Positions 21,701 through 41,430 of a stretch of 64,000 nt of DNA are shown piece by piece; positions within the stretch are counted from its first letter, which is position 1; each line of letters opens with the position of its first letter. Position numbers and translations under genes: made by a program. The DNA comes from Asterochloris sp. CNOR1 (Eukaryota; Chlorophyta; Trebouxiophyceae; Trebouxiales; Trebouxiaceae). The notes below the pieces were generated by a model that was not told the DNA's origin, did not search any database, and saw nothing but the letters and a program-made list of their open reading frames with translations. The stretch lies in NCBI GenBank assembly GCA_963969365.1, contig OZ017761.1, positions 930,001-994,000 of the forward strand. The letters run 5' to 3'.

Positions 21701-24700
21701 ATGTAATCCCCGACCCCTTTGTTACCCAACATGATACACTTCTAACTCAGGCGCTTCAGGCTTTCATTGGATTAAGTGTGTCTGATGCTAGTGCTAGGCA
21801 AGGACGCCCTGTTCTCTGTGTTCAGGCAGCAGCCCAGCAAGCTGCGCAGCAGGCGCTGCAGCAGCACCAGCAGGGGCACTCCCTGCCCGACCTGCACAAT
21901 GCGGGGCGCCAGTCCCAGCTCCTGGCCCTGCTCAAAGAGAAGCAGCAAGCCCAGGCCCAGCAGCAGCTGGCTGCTCTGCAGCAGCAGAGGCAGCACGCCG
22001 CGACTGCGGCCGCCTCCATCGGCGGCGGCGCCGCTGGCCAGACACTGGCCCCCACTGCCCTGGGCCAGCCTGCGAGCCCCAAGGGCCTGCCCTCTGCTGG
22101 CAGCCCAGGGCCAGGCATGGGCAGCAGTCTGGGAGGGGCGGCTGTGGCCGGCGGGGGTGGGGTGGGCAGTGGCAGCATTGATGACATTGCCGTCTATGTG
22201 GCGGCCATCAAGGAGGTCATGGCCTCAGAGGATATTAACAAGCCGCAGGTCCTGCAGCAGCTGTCCATTGTGCTCAAGCAGGCTGTGCAGGTGGGTGGGT
22301 GCACCAGCACCTGTTTGGCCACTTTTTGCACACCATTCAGGAGTGCGCCTTGCACAGGGTTCCATTTCTACAGCATGTGCCCACAGTGCTCAGGCAGGTT
22401 GTGCAGAGGGGTATGAGACATAATCTTCCACTGTGCTCTGCTTGGCACGCCTGAGATGCATGCACCTGTGCGCAGCAGCTCTTGAGTACATCATCCTGCA
22501 GCATGCATGCATGCTATGCAGCTGTAAGGTAAGCAGACAGTTGGGTGTGTGAAGAGACATGTACACCTGTCTGGGCGAGCTGTTTGTAGCAGTGTAGAGT
22601 GCATTTCACTTACAGGGCATAATTTCTGCAGCAGCTGTCAACAGGGCCGACAGGATGTCTGCACCTTGGGGAGAACTAAATGGTGCTTTGCGTCTTGCCC
22701 AGTCTTCTTGAGCAGAGTGCAAGGGCTTTGTTTGTTGGTCTGGCAGCAGCAGCAGAGGAGTTCATATGCTAAAGGCACCTGCATGTTTGTTGCGCTGCTA
22801 CCTGACACAGGCAAGGGCAAAATGATCTATCATGTCCAGAGTTATCCCCATTGCTGATCTTTAAGGGATCATAGCTGGAGCCCCGCAGCACCTGCCTGCA
22901 TCTGGAGCACAGTGGCACCAGCCTGCACCTGGAGCAGCAGCCAAAACCAATCTGGGTCAGGTGCTTTGCCTCCACACTGCAGGCGCTTTGACCTACAGAG
23001 CAGCCGCGCCCGCCTACACCCTGACCCAGGTGCCTTCCCTCCCCTTTGCAGGCACGCCATCTGGAGCAGCGCAGCAACCGCCTGCACCTCGCCCAGCAGC
23101 AGCAGCAGAAGCTGCAGCAGGCGGCGCACCTCCAGCAGCAGCAGGCACACAGCGCGATCAAGGGGCAGGCGGCGGCCGCCACCGCTCTGCACAGCAAGCC
23201 TGTGCTGGGCCACACAATCCAACAGCAGCAGGCCATGGCACAGGCGCAAAACGCTGCACTGGTGAGCAGCTTATGCCTTGCGGGGCGCTGTGTCCATGTG
23301 CTGCTTGCTGTGGAATGCGGAAAGTACCTCTTCCACGCTGTGGCAGCATGTATCAGGCTGGCTGTTGATGGCCATGTCTGTGCAGTGGCCTGTGCGCAGC
23401 TCTAGTGAGCGTTTGTGCTGAAAACAAAGCCATTGCCTTTTCATCCTGTGCCTGTGCAAATCAGGACTGTGCGCTGCCGCTATTCAAGGAGCTGCAGCTG
23501 GGCGCGCCTGGGGTTCTGTGCGTGGCCATGCATGCTGTCTCGTTTGTGTCATCTACATCAGTAGAGGCACTTGAAGTGCGCCATGTGTCAAATTGGCATG
23601 CTGTTGTTGCTGCCCTGCTGGTTTGGAGGCCTGCTCCTCTGAGGCAAGCCTTGCTTAGGGCTGGAGGGGCACATCAGCAGCCCCAATTGCTGACTGACCA
23701 TCTGTGATCTGCTGGCCTGCAGGTCAGCAACCCCCAGGTGCAGCAGCAGCTGAAGCAGCTGGCCACCCAGCAGCAGCAGGGCATGCAGGGCCTGAACGCT
23801 TTGCGCAACACCACCGCCAACCCCCAGGTCGCTGTGGCAGCTGCTGCCGCTGCAGCCAGCGCCCTCAACGAAAGTGCCAATGATGCCAGGGGTCAGGGCG
23901 TGCCGCTCTACGAGGGCGCTGGGGGGTCTCTGCCGGCGCACCCGCTGCAGGTGAGCCGGGTCGCCATGCAGAGATGTCCCTGTGCAGTGATGACTGCCCT
24001 CAGGCAGCGTATCTGAGGTTGTGCAGTAAGGAGCTGCAGGCTCACCGTGCTCCCCGGCCCGGCAGGAGCAGCGGGAATGCCTTTGCAGGTCTGCCTCGGC
24101 TTGCTCTGTTGCGGCTGGCGTCGCCCCTGAGCGGCCATGCGCTCATCACGGTCACACCTGCATGCAGGTGTCTGCTGCGCAGCTGCTGGAAGCCACAGCA
24201 GCCAAGCATGGCATCACTCTGGGGCGCAGCCCAGGCCATGTGCCGGACGTCCTGCCCCAGGCAACCCCCAGCCACCTCAACTATGATAACTTCCAGGGGA
24301 TGGGCCAGCCCCAGCAGCTGAGCGCAGAGCAGGTTCCAAGGTTTCCTCAGGGTCTTGACCAGCCCCAGGCGGAGCAGCGTGGCGGCGGCCTGGTGCACCA
24401 GAGCACGCTGCCCATTCACATCATTCGGCAGCTGCAGAGCCAGGCTGTCCAGCAGCAGCGGCAGCAGCAGCCTGGGCCTGGGCTGGGGCTGGCCAGTGCA
24501 CGCAGCCTTAGCGACCCTAACCTGTTTCAGACGGGGCGAAATGCTGAGGCTGCCCTTGACCCTCGCCAGGATGTCACTGCACAGCAGGTGGGCACCCTTT
24601 CTCATGACAGCAAGTTGTGGCTGTATTGCTATGGGTGGCGCCTCACCTGCACACGCTGCAGACATGTCTTATTTTGTGCCATTGTGGGTGCTGCTGTCTG

Positions 24701-25650
24701 CTGCACAAAATTGTACAGGGAGGCCTCCTGCACTGCGACCCACAGGGTCATTGCTGCCAGGGTCGTTCTGCTGCTGTGCTGCTCTGGCTTCTGGGGCTGG
24801 CGCCTGCAGGTCCATTGCTGCCAGACTTGTGTGCTGCGCCAGTCTCAGGGCTGGGCGCCTGTAGACCCAAGGCCGGCCACGCCACGTGGGTTTCGCTACA
24901 CCTGTGAGCTGCTGTGGTGGTGCAGGCAGAGCATCAAATGCGGCAGCAGCAGGAGGTGCCAGGCGCTCTCTGCCCCTGTGTGGGACTTGCTGCACCTGCA
25001 AGCTTCTGCACTGGTGCCTGCGGAACAGCAGCGGCGGCGGTCGCAGGAGGGGTCAGCTGTTGAGGCACTCCCTGCCACCATGTGGCTGTTGCTGTCCCTG
25101 CAAGCTGCTGTGCCTGCGCCTGCAGGGCAGCAACAGCGGCGGCGACGGCGGTGGCAGGAGGGGCCACCTGTTCAGGCACTCTATGCCGCGCATGGGGGAC
25201 ACCAACACAACCACAGCCTTTGGGAACCTGAACCTGAAGGACATCGCCAACTCATTGGGGAGCAGCACCAGCAGAAGGACGTCGCCACCTCCGCCCAGCC
25301 CCTTTGCGGGAGCACCAGCTTTCAACCAGGACAACCAGAGCAGTTTCCAGGACACCAGCTCTGCTGGAGGTGAGCTCTCGCTGTGGGCATGCCTCCTGCC
25401 TGCCTGTGCCCGCCCTTTTGTTGGCATGCTGGCCTTCAATCAGGCCAGCCACAGCAGCTTCCAGGACAACAGTTCTCTGCTGGAGGCAAGCATTTTTGCA
25501 ATGATTGAGGGGAAGCATGGCAGCCTCCAGGACACGGGCTGTACTGGAGGTGAACAGACGGCCTTTAGGCGTGCACCTCATCAGAGGATCAACTTGCAGC
25601 ACCAGCAGCCATCAATGGACATTGCTGGGTGGCACAAAAGTCCGTGCTGA
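18776..25650 (+). CDS. CCCH zinc-finger protein with long Gln-rich tail
   Basis: Probably an RNA-binding regulator. Exon 18889-19009 encodes FRTEMCQDGAACQHPLCVYAH, the C-x5-C-x4-C-x3-H finger of plant tandem-CCCH proteins, then SLSELQASEIQK. Further phase-matched exons: 19233-19395, 20057-20335, 20561-20718, 21160-21438, 21826-22290, 23052-23261, 23723-23950, 24168-24587, 25126-25369 (or open to a TGA at 25650). The tail is rich in Gln, Ala, Ser, Pro and Gly, with QQQQ runs and short motifs such as GSIDDIAVYVAAIKEVMAS and GNLNLKDIANSLGSSTS. Length is about 940 residues. The frame is open back to ATG 18776, used as a provisional start. Plant relatives carry more than one finger; only one is visible, so 5' exons may be missing. 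Whether the 3' end is at 25650 or in a further small exon is unresolved. Confidence 0.8.
24910..25193 (+). repeat. Two decayed copies preceding the start of exon 25126
   Basis: Segments at about 24910-24985 and 24989-25081 resemble 25089-25193: each has a 'ctgc..ctgcaagct' block, a 'cagcagcggcggcg' block, 'aggaggg' and 'aggc(a/g)ctct'. The last copy contains the real acceptor (25125) and exon start. The copies have lost the matching frame. Confidence 0.65.
25429..25558 (+). repeat. Two decayed copies of the 3' edge of exon 25126-25369
   Basis: The exon end (about 25310-25369) encodes FNQDNQSSFQDTSSAGG and runs into the donor GGTGAGC. Copies at 25429-25492 (FNQASHSSFQDNSS) and 25513-25558 (GSLQDTGCTGG) lie 3' of it, the last again followed by GGTGA. 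The frame stays open through all three, so they may be coding repeats rather than intron. Confidence 0.7.
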
Positions 25651-26292
25651 AGTAGCCCTGAAGCAGCTTTAGCTGCCGCTCTTACGGGCCTGCTTTAGAT
25701 TGACACAAAGCTGCAGGCATCAGTGGTTAAGGCAAGGCAGAGCATCACCAGCTTGTGCCCTCTGGCTCTGGTGATTCCGTGGAGCGCTGCTGTCCCTCGC
25801 CGCCATGTTGCAAAGCCATGTTGTGCCAATGTGCAGGTGGGCAGGACCCAGTTGTGAGCGGGTTCAATAGGCTGAGCCCAGACCTCCCCGCTTCTGCAAT
25901 CGGCAGCCATAGGATCCACAGGCAAGCCCTCAAGAACTGCTTTGCACTGCTGATGACGAGCAGCCTGCTGCCCTGGGGGAAAGAAAGTGGGCCATGTTGA
26001 CCAGACACCTCAAAACCTGGCTTTGGGTTGGGCGATGTGGGACCATCATGTGGGGGCCATGGTGCTGGTGCATGTGCGCATGTTGGCTGACCTGTGCAAA
26101 GATGTGTGGTGAGCAGCAGCTCTCTTCTGACAGCAGTGGCACCGCCAACATGCTGGGCACGATTGCAGGAGCACACGGAGTTAGTGATGGGCAGCTGCTG
26201 CATTGGTCAGGCAATGACAGCATTGTAGGTTGCTGCAATAGCACTCTTGCATTCCATGATGCTGGGCTGTAGTAGCAGTGATGCTGCTGCTG
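25651..26292. other. 3' flank of the CCCH gene, no gene supported
   Basis: Open frames up to 152 codons exist on the minus strand but have no domain, and no exon chain with phase support was found. It probably holds the CCCH 3' untranslated region and the end of a minus-strand gene. Confidence 0.35.
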
Positions 26293-29200
26293 TCAGCCAG
26301 CATGTGGTCCTGACATCTGGCTGGGCACCCCTGCAGGAGCACTTTTGCTTCTGCGATTGGCAGCCATCGAACGAGACGTGCTCGTGATGATGCTGCTGTC
26401 GGCGAGAGCCGCCCAGCCTCCACGATGTCTCGCCAGCGCAGCAGCAGCTGCGAGCCCGCCCCGCGGCAGCACAGGCTGTTCTAGTCTGTAGCTCCACAGG
26501 CTGTTCTGGGGCAGCCTGTCTCCAGGGCTAGCGTCCCTGGCCACAGCAGCAACACCGGCAGCCGCTCGCAGCTGCACTGCACTGGCCTGCAGCTTGCGCA
26601 TGGTGCTGCTGCTGCTGCTGCGCCATGAAGAGAACCGGCGCACCACAATGTCAGCTAGCGTGAGTCTCAGCTGTCAGCCCATGGGCCGGCGCCGCCCATA
26701 GATGCTTTAGCAGCAACCAAGCCCCTGCAGGAAAGCCAGATAGACACCCTGGGCCTGCCCTTCAAGAAGTACAATTGCACTGAAAGCCAAGCAGCAAGCA
26801 CGCCCTTTTGAGGGCAGGCAGCGCTTGTAGCTTTCTTTTTGGCCTGGAACCCAGTCTGCCCCTTACGACCAAAACACAGACGCCCCCGCGTTCTATGCCA
26901 CACCTGAGGGCGGTAATATGCTCTGAGCTGAATTGATGTTGCCATGCCCTCCTCACACAGACAGTCTGACCCCCTTTCCTCTGCGGCTGGAAAACAAGCT
27001 GCTGGGCCTCCCATTCATGCGGCCCTGCCTTTGGCTGGGTCATCGGCCCCCCACCCACCTTGCGTAGAAGCCTCACCAAACAGTCTGGCTCTCAGAAGCT
27101 GTTGTTACCCGCAAGTCTTTGGAAGCCGCAAGGGCTGGTGCCCCATGCCTTTACATGTAGTCGCTGTCCTCTGCACGTCAGAACATTCTGCTGTCCAGTT
27201 GCCAGGAAACATGTCTACCCAAAACCACCACCCTGCTTTCTTCCCTTTCTTAGCCTGCCAGGACACTCTGTAAAATAGCACTACCTTGAATCCCCCTCGA
27301 CTTGTGCGTGCGTTCCATGCCGTTTGGGCAGTCTGTCAGTATTGATTTCACTGTCTGTGTGATCTGCTTGGCGTGTAAGCATGTCATGGGCAACAAGTGG
27401 TGAAAGTGGCACTTTGAGGTCTCACATCTCTGCCAGCCTGAAGCGTTGCACCTGTGTGAGGGGCAGCTTGATCAATGTTGGTGGCAGCAGGGTGGCAAAG
27501 CCTCTGCATGTAGACAACATCTAGAAAGCCCACCTGCAGCCTGTGAAGGGCCGAGAAGGCCTTCCTGCTGGCAGAACGACGCTGCCCCTCGCTGCTTGGC
27601 TGCAGAATGGTGGGTTGAGGGATGCCCATTGGGCAGTTGGCAACCATGGCTGGGGAGTGATGGCTGCCTTTATCAGGTGAGCGCGAGGGAGGCACCCAGC
27701 ATGGCCTGCTGGCCGTCTTGCTGGGAGCCTGCTTCATTGAGCAGCATGCCCGCCACCCTTCACAGGCCGGGCCTGCCAGCCCCAGTTGCGGGGCTGCAGC
27801 CACACCTGGCTGACTGCTGCTCTGTCTGCCTGGCTGCACAGGCTGCCCCCCGGCGCTGCGCTTCCCACCTGCCGCTGATACACAGGCTGCCTGTTCAGCT
27901 CCCACAGGTGTGAGCCGCACAGCTTGGTGCTCACTGACTCCCCCTGCAGGTGTTGCATCTTGCTTGGACTGCGTTGCAGCAGTCCCCGCACCCTGCTCAG
28001 TGCGGCGTGCTGGGCCTGCACATGCTGTAGTGCTCCCTGGTGCTGCTGCAGCAGCTGCTTCTGCGGGCAGCTGCGCATGCTGTCTGTCTGAGACTCGAGT
28101 GAGGCCTGGGCTGCGGCAGGAAGCGCTGTCTGTAGTGCCTGGCACCCGTTCCCTGCCGGGACTGCTGTGCCTGCTCTGGCCTGCCGGTGGCTGCAAGTGC
28201 GGGCTCTGACCGGGTTGGCAGCCTTTGACCTCCAGCGGCAGCTGCCTGCTGGGGCTGCTGCATCTGGTCTCGTCTGGTGAGTGTGACCACGACCTGCGCC
28301 GGGCGCGAGCCCTGCCATCCAGGGTGCACGCTCTCAGCCGCCCCTGCAGCTCCTGCACGCAGCCACCAGTGCTGTACAGTTGGCGCACTTCAGCAGGCGC
28401 CAAGTGCGACTGCAGCGGCGAGCAGCGGGGCCCATGCAGCCTGTCTGTGCTGGCGTCACATGCCCCCCCACCTCAGAGCACTGAGTCGCCGACACAGCCT
28501 TGATGGGCGCCGCATACAATCGCAGGGCTCACCAAGTGGCACTGCTCATGCGACTGCAGCGCTCACCAAATGGCATTGCTCCATCTGCCTACTGATGCAG
28601 GCAATGTCTTGCACCGCATCTCCCGTCAGCTGCTGACGCGCAGGCTCCCCAGCGCTGTGCTGTGCGCCACAGCCTGATGCTGCCTGCTCTGAGGGTGCCG
28701 GCAGCCCAGCTGTCCTGCTGGGATGTCCAGCCTCCTGCTGCCAGCGCAGCTCCTGCTGGCGCAGCCACTGTGCAGGGCTGCGTACCCTGCAGGCGTCAAC
28801 CTCACCCAATCACCCCTGACCACTCAGAGTGACACCGCATCTCAGCGATGCATTGTAGGCAGGTTCATCATATGTTGCATGCACCTGCAGGGTCTGTGAT
28901 GGAGGCAGCTGAGACATGCCGCTTCGCTCCTTGGCATGCCTAGAAGTGCTCTGCAGCATGCAGTTTCCTGCACCACCGTCTATGCTCTGCAGCATGTAGT
29001 GCTGTACCCCTGTCTGACTTATGCCCTCAGCAGGTGCAGCGCTGGGCCGCCTGAGAGCATCTGGCTCCGCAGTGCCGAGGCACATGCATCAAGACCTGTG
29101 AGAAATGTTTTGCATCCAGCATGGCGCCCCGCATGAGTGGCCTACCATACGAATCTCCATGCACCAGTATGAGCATGCAGCACAGCTCCCTGCGGATGGC

Positions 29201-30710
29201 GCACCACACAATTCTGCATGCACTGCCATGAGCGTCCAGCATGGGCTCCCCAGGAGTAGCCCACGACACAAAACGGGTACGCCTGGGGTTGCATGGGTGG
29301 CAGCATGGCCTCATTAGCCCCATACAAAACCAGAGCTCTGCACACCTGACCTGACGAGGGCTGCCAGGCATGCTGCCGCCATGGCCCTGGCTGCCCGGCT
29401 GCTGCTCTTGTTTAGGGCTCCGGCGTGGCTGTGCCAGCCGGCCTGCCTCCACGCTCCACGCCTGCAAGCGGGGGCACTGCCTGCAGGCCCTGTGCAGCGC
29501 CTGCAGCTGCCTGCAGGGCGGGAAGCCGGTCAAGTCACACCACCCGAGAAGGGTGGCGCAGCTGCAATGCTGGGACAATGGGCTGGGTTGCGCCAGCACC
29601 TGGCCAGCATTAGCCATCGCGCTGACAGGCTGAAGCCACAGCTTCGAACAAAATCCAGCTGGGGCTGGGTGCGCTTGCTCAGTAGTGCTGCCCAGGCAGC
29701 ACTCCAGGAAACGCTACAAGCGCCAGGCGTCTGGAGTGAGGATGCTGTTTGACTGCTGCCTGAGCAGCAAGGGGACGGACGCCTCAAACACCACTCGACT
29801 GCAAGAGGCCGCAGCTTGGAAGCGCCCTGTCTGCTTGGCAGCACGCATGTACATGCAGCAGCTGCAGGCAGGTACCTGTGCATGAGCTGGGCTGGCTGGG
29901 GACTGGCATGCCCTGTGCTGCGTCCCCGCCGCCACTGCCCCTGCTGGTGCCTGCCCTGCAGCCCCGCTCCTCTGTCTCGCCGCAGATGGTGTTGTCGCAG
30001 CACTGAATGCGGGCTTGAGCGGGGGACTGATGTGCGTGCGTTAGGTGAACAGCAGCTGCTGGAGTCCTCAGAGGTGGTGCCGTCCTCCTGACTGGACGTG
30101 TCTGAGCTGTCAAAGTGGCCACCGTGCTGGGCTCTCCTGGCGCTGGCCTGCTGCTGCATCGCCAGCTGCCCCGCAGCCTTGAAGGAATGCACTGCAGCGT
30201 TCAAGGCTTGCAGCAGCTCTGCCGGCCTGTGGCTGCAGCAGGCACCCTGCCTCAGCATGCAGCCCATGCTTAATGCCTCTGCTGCTGGCAGGTGATGGGC
30301 GTCTGCCTGGGTCTTGCCTACGATGCCTGGCTGCTGGTCAGCAGTCAATGGAAACAGGCACCTCTGGGCCTGTAGCTGTCTGTCTTCAGCTGGCACTGCC
30401 TGTGGCGAGGCACCTGTCTGCTCAGGAGGCATGCCCTGCCGGCTGTGGCGAGCCTCCAACCTGTGCGCGAGAGGACTGCTCCATGCCTGCCTCAGGATTG
30501 TTTGGGCATCAACGTGCATCACGCAAACGGCATAAGTGCTGCAGATGCAGCTGACATGCCGGGACAACACAAATGTCAACTTTTGGGCCCAGGCAAAGAT
30601 GGAGTCTGGCAGCAGGTTTGGGCTGATTGTTTTGAACTCGATACGGCGAACAAGACACACCAGGACATGGTGCAGCTGCCTGCAGACATCTGATGGGGGG
30701 ACGGGCCATT
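26293..30710 (-). CDS. Low-complexity multi-exon gene(s) of unknown function
   Basis: Minus-strand frames between 30.7 and 26.3 kb look coding in patches. These are a start-proximal block (RRIEFKTISPNLLPDSIFAW, MHVDAQTILRQAWSSPLAHR), an acidic Ser-rich block (SSDTSSQEDGTTSEDSSS), a block with RFQAAASCSRVVFEASVPLL, a Gln-rich block (QKQLLQQHQGALQHVQAQH) and, near 26.6 kb, RFSSWRSSSSSTMRKLQASA. Frames shift between blocks, so introns are present, but I could not fix the exon borders, and all three minus frames are open for long stretches around 27.4-28.4 kb. It may be one gene or two. No domain or catalytic motif was recognised. A cytoskeletal or regulatory scaffold would fit the composition, but that is a guess. 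Confidence 0.38.
29092..29270. repeat. Imperfect tandem repeat of about 60 bp
   Basis: Three units share 'catccagcatggc', 'catgcac(c/t)(a/g)..atgagc' and 'cacac(a)' words at roughly 60-bp spacing. They fall within the low-complexity minus-strand region. No clear coding periodicity is kept between units. Confidence 0.5.
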
Positions 30711-30966
30711 CGCTGGTTGCAGAATCAGCTTCCTGACCGCGTAGTGGGCTGCATGCTGATGGGACTCACCTTGGGCAAGCTGGCTTAGCATTACTGTGTG
30801 CTCTGTCTTGCCTCAGCTTGCTGCCAAGCACCAGGCACAGGGCTGCATTGCAGGCAGCGGATCTGCACATGTCGCGGAGCCACGTCTGTTGGGCCTGGCA
30901 ACACGTACATGCTGGACAGCAGGCGTGCGGCATGCTGCAGCCACTCTAGCTCCTATGCCTGCCTCC

Positions 30967-31873
30967 ATGTTGCATGTGCAAGCCTGGCGTGCCATTGGAA
31001 GTCCGGGCAAAGACATGCTGGCTGCAGGTGTTGTGAGCTTCGGCTCTTATGTGGCGTATGAGGAGCTGCACCCCCCAGTGGCGGCCAAGAAGCCAGAGGC
31101 GGCGCCCAGTGTGGGGGCGGTGGGTATATTAGCAGCTTCAGCTGCAACGCACTAAGGAGCTTTCTCAACACCTGCTGCTGCGCCATGCATTCTTTCCCTG
31201 CCTTGATGGACGAGGAAGGGGAGGGCAAAGGGGGTTTTACAGGCGCATGCGCTGGCCATGTTTGGCTGCGGCAGCACACTCTGTCTGCCTCTGCCAGACA
31301 GGTCTTGCTGCCCAGACTGGTGTGCATGCATGCCAGTTGGGGTTGTCTCATGCAGAGCACAGATCCCCAGATGCGCTCAATCTACATGGAGGAACGCATC
31401 CCAGAGAGGAAGCAGCGCTTTGCAGAGGCTGGCTTCATCCATGGCCGCCTGGGGGTGAGCTGGCTCTGTTGCACTGGGCCCAGGCCTTGGCAACAGCCAT
31501 GCTGTGATGCTTACAACCTGACAGCACAGGGCTGCTCTGTGGGCCCCCCTGGGATGTCCTGCAATACGCGCAAGGTGTTCTCGCAGCCATGCTGTGCTTT
31601 GCATGCCAAGCATCCCCAGCTGTGCTGCCTGCATCAACTGTCAGCTGCTCATGAGGCCTGTGTGTGCAGGAGGTTGAGGGGATCTTCCCCAACAAGAAGA
31701 TCGCCAACAAGATGAATGAGATGATGCAGCCCCCTCTTGTGAGCCAACTGCATGTTGCAGCCACATGCACCATAAATGTCATCACCCGCACCTTGGCAGC
31801 AGGAGTCCTTGAAGCAAACCCCCTGATGATGCAGCCGGTGCCTCCCGACGGCAAGAAGCAGCAGCCGGCCTGA
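30967..31873 (+). CDS. Small protein with one hydrophobic segment, function unknown
   Basis: Four phase-0 exons (30967-31119, 31356-31454, 31670-31738, 31835-31873) give 119 residues. The N-terminal part has a weakly hydrophobic segment (MLAAGVVSFGSYVAY, about residues 17-31) followed by a Pro/Ala/Lys linker. The middle is charged (RSIYMEERIPERKQRFAEAG, then FIHGRLGEVEGIFPNKK), and the tail is PVPPDGKKQQPA. One membrane anchor with a soluble charged tail is typical of small organelle membrane-complex subunits, but I recognise no family. The start ATG is the first in the open frame; an upstream exon is possible. Confidence 0.55.
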
Positions 31874-32142
31874 GATGGAGAACTTAACCCTCATGTATGC
31901 ACCATTTCAGTCAGCCAGGCCTGCCGCTGCACAGATGAATGAGCATGGCTCTGTGCAGCGGGCACCATGCAGAGTGTCTGAGCACTTGCTTACTGCATTA
32001 CGTGTAACATATTGCTGGGCACGCTTTTTAATGTACCAGACAAGGGATTGGGCCCAAGAGCTGATAAGTTTTTCAGGCTGTTTCAGCAGACTCAGGCCTA
32101 AGGTGTCCCTCAGTTGTTCAGAACACAGCAAGCTGGAGCAGA

Positions 32143-34079
32143 TCAGAGGTCCATTGACAGCAGGTAGTCTTCATTGTCCATTTGTTCATGCACATGCGAA
32201 CCAAGCGCAGCGTCAGGGGTGTTGAGAGTGCCGCCAAAGGCCACAGCTTGTTCATCAGGCAATCGCTGTCCTCGTGTGAGGGCATATATCATGAAGGGAA
32301 AGCTGCGCCCCTCATCTACTGTTGTGAGGTTCAGATGCCAGTCATACTTGGCTGCTGTCAGAAAGGGCTTCCGGAAGTGGGGCTGTGCAAAAGTGATGCT
32401 GACCAGCCTCCCTGACGGCGTCAAGATTCTGCAAGGAAACAATGAGGCTGCATCTTCTGCAGGGGCTTGAGCAATATGCACTGGGCCAGCATCTGCTCTT
32501 CAGAGGCATGCTAATAAGCATAGCATGCATCAAGGCAGTGGTGGATCTGATGCTCGCGTTCGAGTCTGGTGCAGCTACAGTGCTGCGCCATGAACATGTT
32601 TGGCCTGAGTCAGTGCTCAATCGACACACATGCTATAGAGGTGTGCCATACACAGCAGAGCACTGTTTTGGCCAACCTGCATGTCTGCATTGGGACCTGC
32701 TGCGGCGCTTGGCAGCACTTCAGCTGCACCTGTTTGCTTCAGCGGTGCGGCATGCCCCTACATGTAATCTCTGTCAACTGCCTGAAAACTGCAGCAGCAC
32801 TCGCGTGCCCAGCCCTGTCTTGCTGCACGCACCAGTGAGTTTGCCTGACAAAGGCAGCAACAGAACCCCACCTGTGAACTTCGTCAAGTGCCTGAAACAT
32901 GCGTTCCTTGGTGCTGGGCTGAGGGTCCCACAGGCTGTCTGCGTCCACCACCAGCACATCTAATGTACCCTTGTCCAACACCACATCGAAGCTTGCATTA
33001 GCAAAAGGCAGCTGGAGCATGTCGGCCACCTGCATGGGCAGCAGCAGCTCATCAGGGACATGCATAAACAGCAGCTTCTCATCAGGAGGTGGCAGCGGGG
33101 CTCATCAGAGGTTGGGCCTCCTGCACAATTGGAGGAGGCTACCCGCGCCCACAACCCACCTGCAAGGGCAGCAGCCGCTCATCAGGAGGTGGCCACATGC
33201 ACAGGTTTGGTGGCTATGTGTCGCCTGGCTCCGCCTGTGAGAGTGACAGTGGGGAGGGCACTTGACGCTCGTTGCCATGGATGCATGAAGACACTGCCAC
33301 ACAAACAGATCGTCGCTGGCCGGGACTCATACCATGCGCTGGGTGGTCGACCAACAGGGCAGCAGCACAAGCCTTATAAGTGGCACACCAGATGGGTGCT
33401 GCTTGTGCTTGATACACTATCTGGTGGTTGCATGATTGTCTGACCTGCCACTTCAGCTCATGATGGCCCCTGTGCGCTGCCTGAGCCCCCATATGCTGTA
33501 TTACTGTGGGCGAGATGTCCACGCTCACAATGTGGCTGACACCTAGGGAGTCACAATACAAGTCCTCTGCCAAGCTGGAGTTGCCGCATCCCAGTACCAG
33601 TACGCGGTCGCCAGGCGCCAGGTGGCCCCGCAGGTGCTCCCTCAGCTCCCTGCAGGCACAGCATGCAATTGCTGGCAGTACTTTCCCCTTCCTTGCTGAC
33701 AGGGTGGTACCTGGCAGCTTGGCGCATGCAGCTGCAAAGGCATCAGTGCTGTCAGGGCACAGGCCTCCCACTGCAGACAGGGTGACCTTGAAGCCTTTCT
33801 AGGCCTTCAACGCTGCGTGCAGTGTGGCTGAGACCTAATTGTGACAGCACCAGCGCCAGCTTGCCTGTAGTCTGCATACCACTCATATGCCCCCTCATGC
33901 TTGAAGCGCTCATCCCAGTAGCTAGCTTGCAGATACTCCCAGTTGTGCTGCGGCAGGGTCTGATAGGCTGCAGACCCCAGAGAGCCAATGCTTGACTGCT
34001 GATGAATGCCATCTCTGGATGGGCTGTCACCTCCAGCCATCTCACCAACAGCTGCAGCAGCTGGCGACAACTCTGGCAT
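32143..34079 (-). CDS. EEF1AKMT4/METTL13-like protein methyltransferase
   Basis: SAM-dependent class I methyltransferase; relatives methylate lysine in elongation factor eEF1A. Exons 34079-33865, 33649-33445, 33029-32872 and 32428-32143 sum to 864 nt, 287 residues, in phase. Features in order: the family entry motif YWDERFKHEGAYEWYADYR, SAM motif I VLVLGCGNSSLAEDL, VSVDISPTVIQHM (acidic end of strand 2), VADMLQLPFANASFDVVLDK, GTLDVL, then RLVSITFAQPHFRKPFL. The tail past MIYALTRGQ is acidic (MDNEDYLLSMDL). Only the N-terminal METTL13-type methyltransferase domain is present. Intron 1 has a GC donor (ACAG|GCAAGC). No targeting peptide is evident, so cytosol is inferred. It is divergent from the thiolase gene, with 239 bp between start codons. 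Confidence 0.88.
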
Positions 34080-34318
34080 CTCATGTTTGATGGGGCATGT
34101 GAGATCTGGTTCCAGGAGCGACAGCATCAGATCAGCGATTACAGGACAGCTCCTTGATGTCAGCTGCGTCACGCTCAGAAGGGTTGCTAGCAGTCTCAGA
34201 CTAACCTTGGCATCTCTGAAGCAGATCCGGGTCTGGGCCCAGTGCTCCCCCTCACCATTTAGGAAGCTCTCCAAGCTGGAGAAGTCGGCCCAGCCAGACA
34301 GAGAGGGTGGGCAGCATC
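34080..34318. promoter_or_regulatory. Compact divergent promoter, methyltransferase / thiolase
   Basis: Start codons face away from each other at 34079 (minus) and 34319 (plus). The minus frame stays open to about 34274, so the methyltransferase could start further upstream, but its family alignment does not need it. No TATA box is obvious. 'agaagtcggcccagccagac' and nearby GC-rich words lie close to the thiolase start. Confidence 0.5.
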
Positions 34319-41430
<7,112 letters not shown>

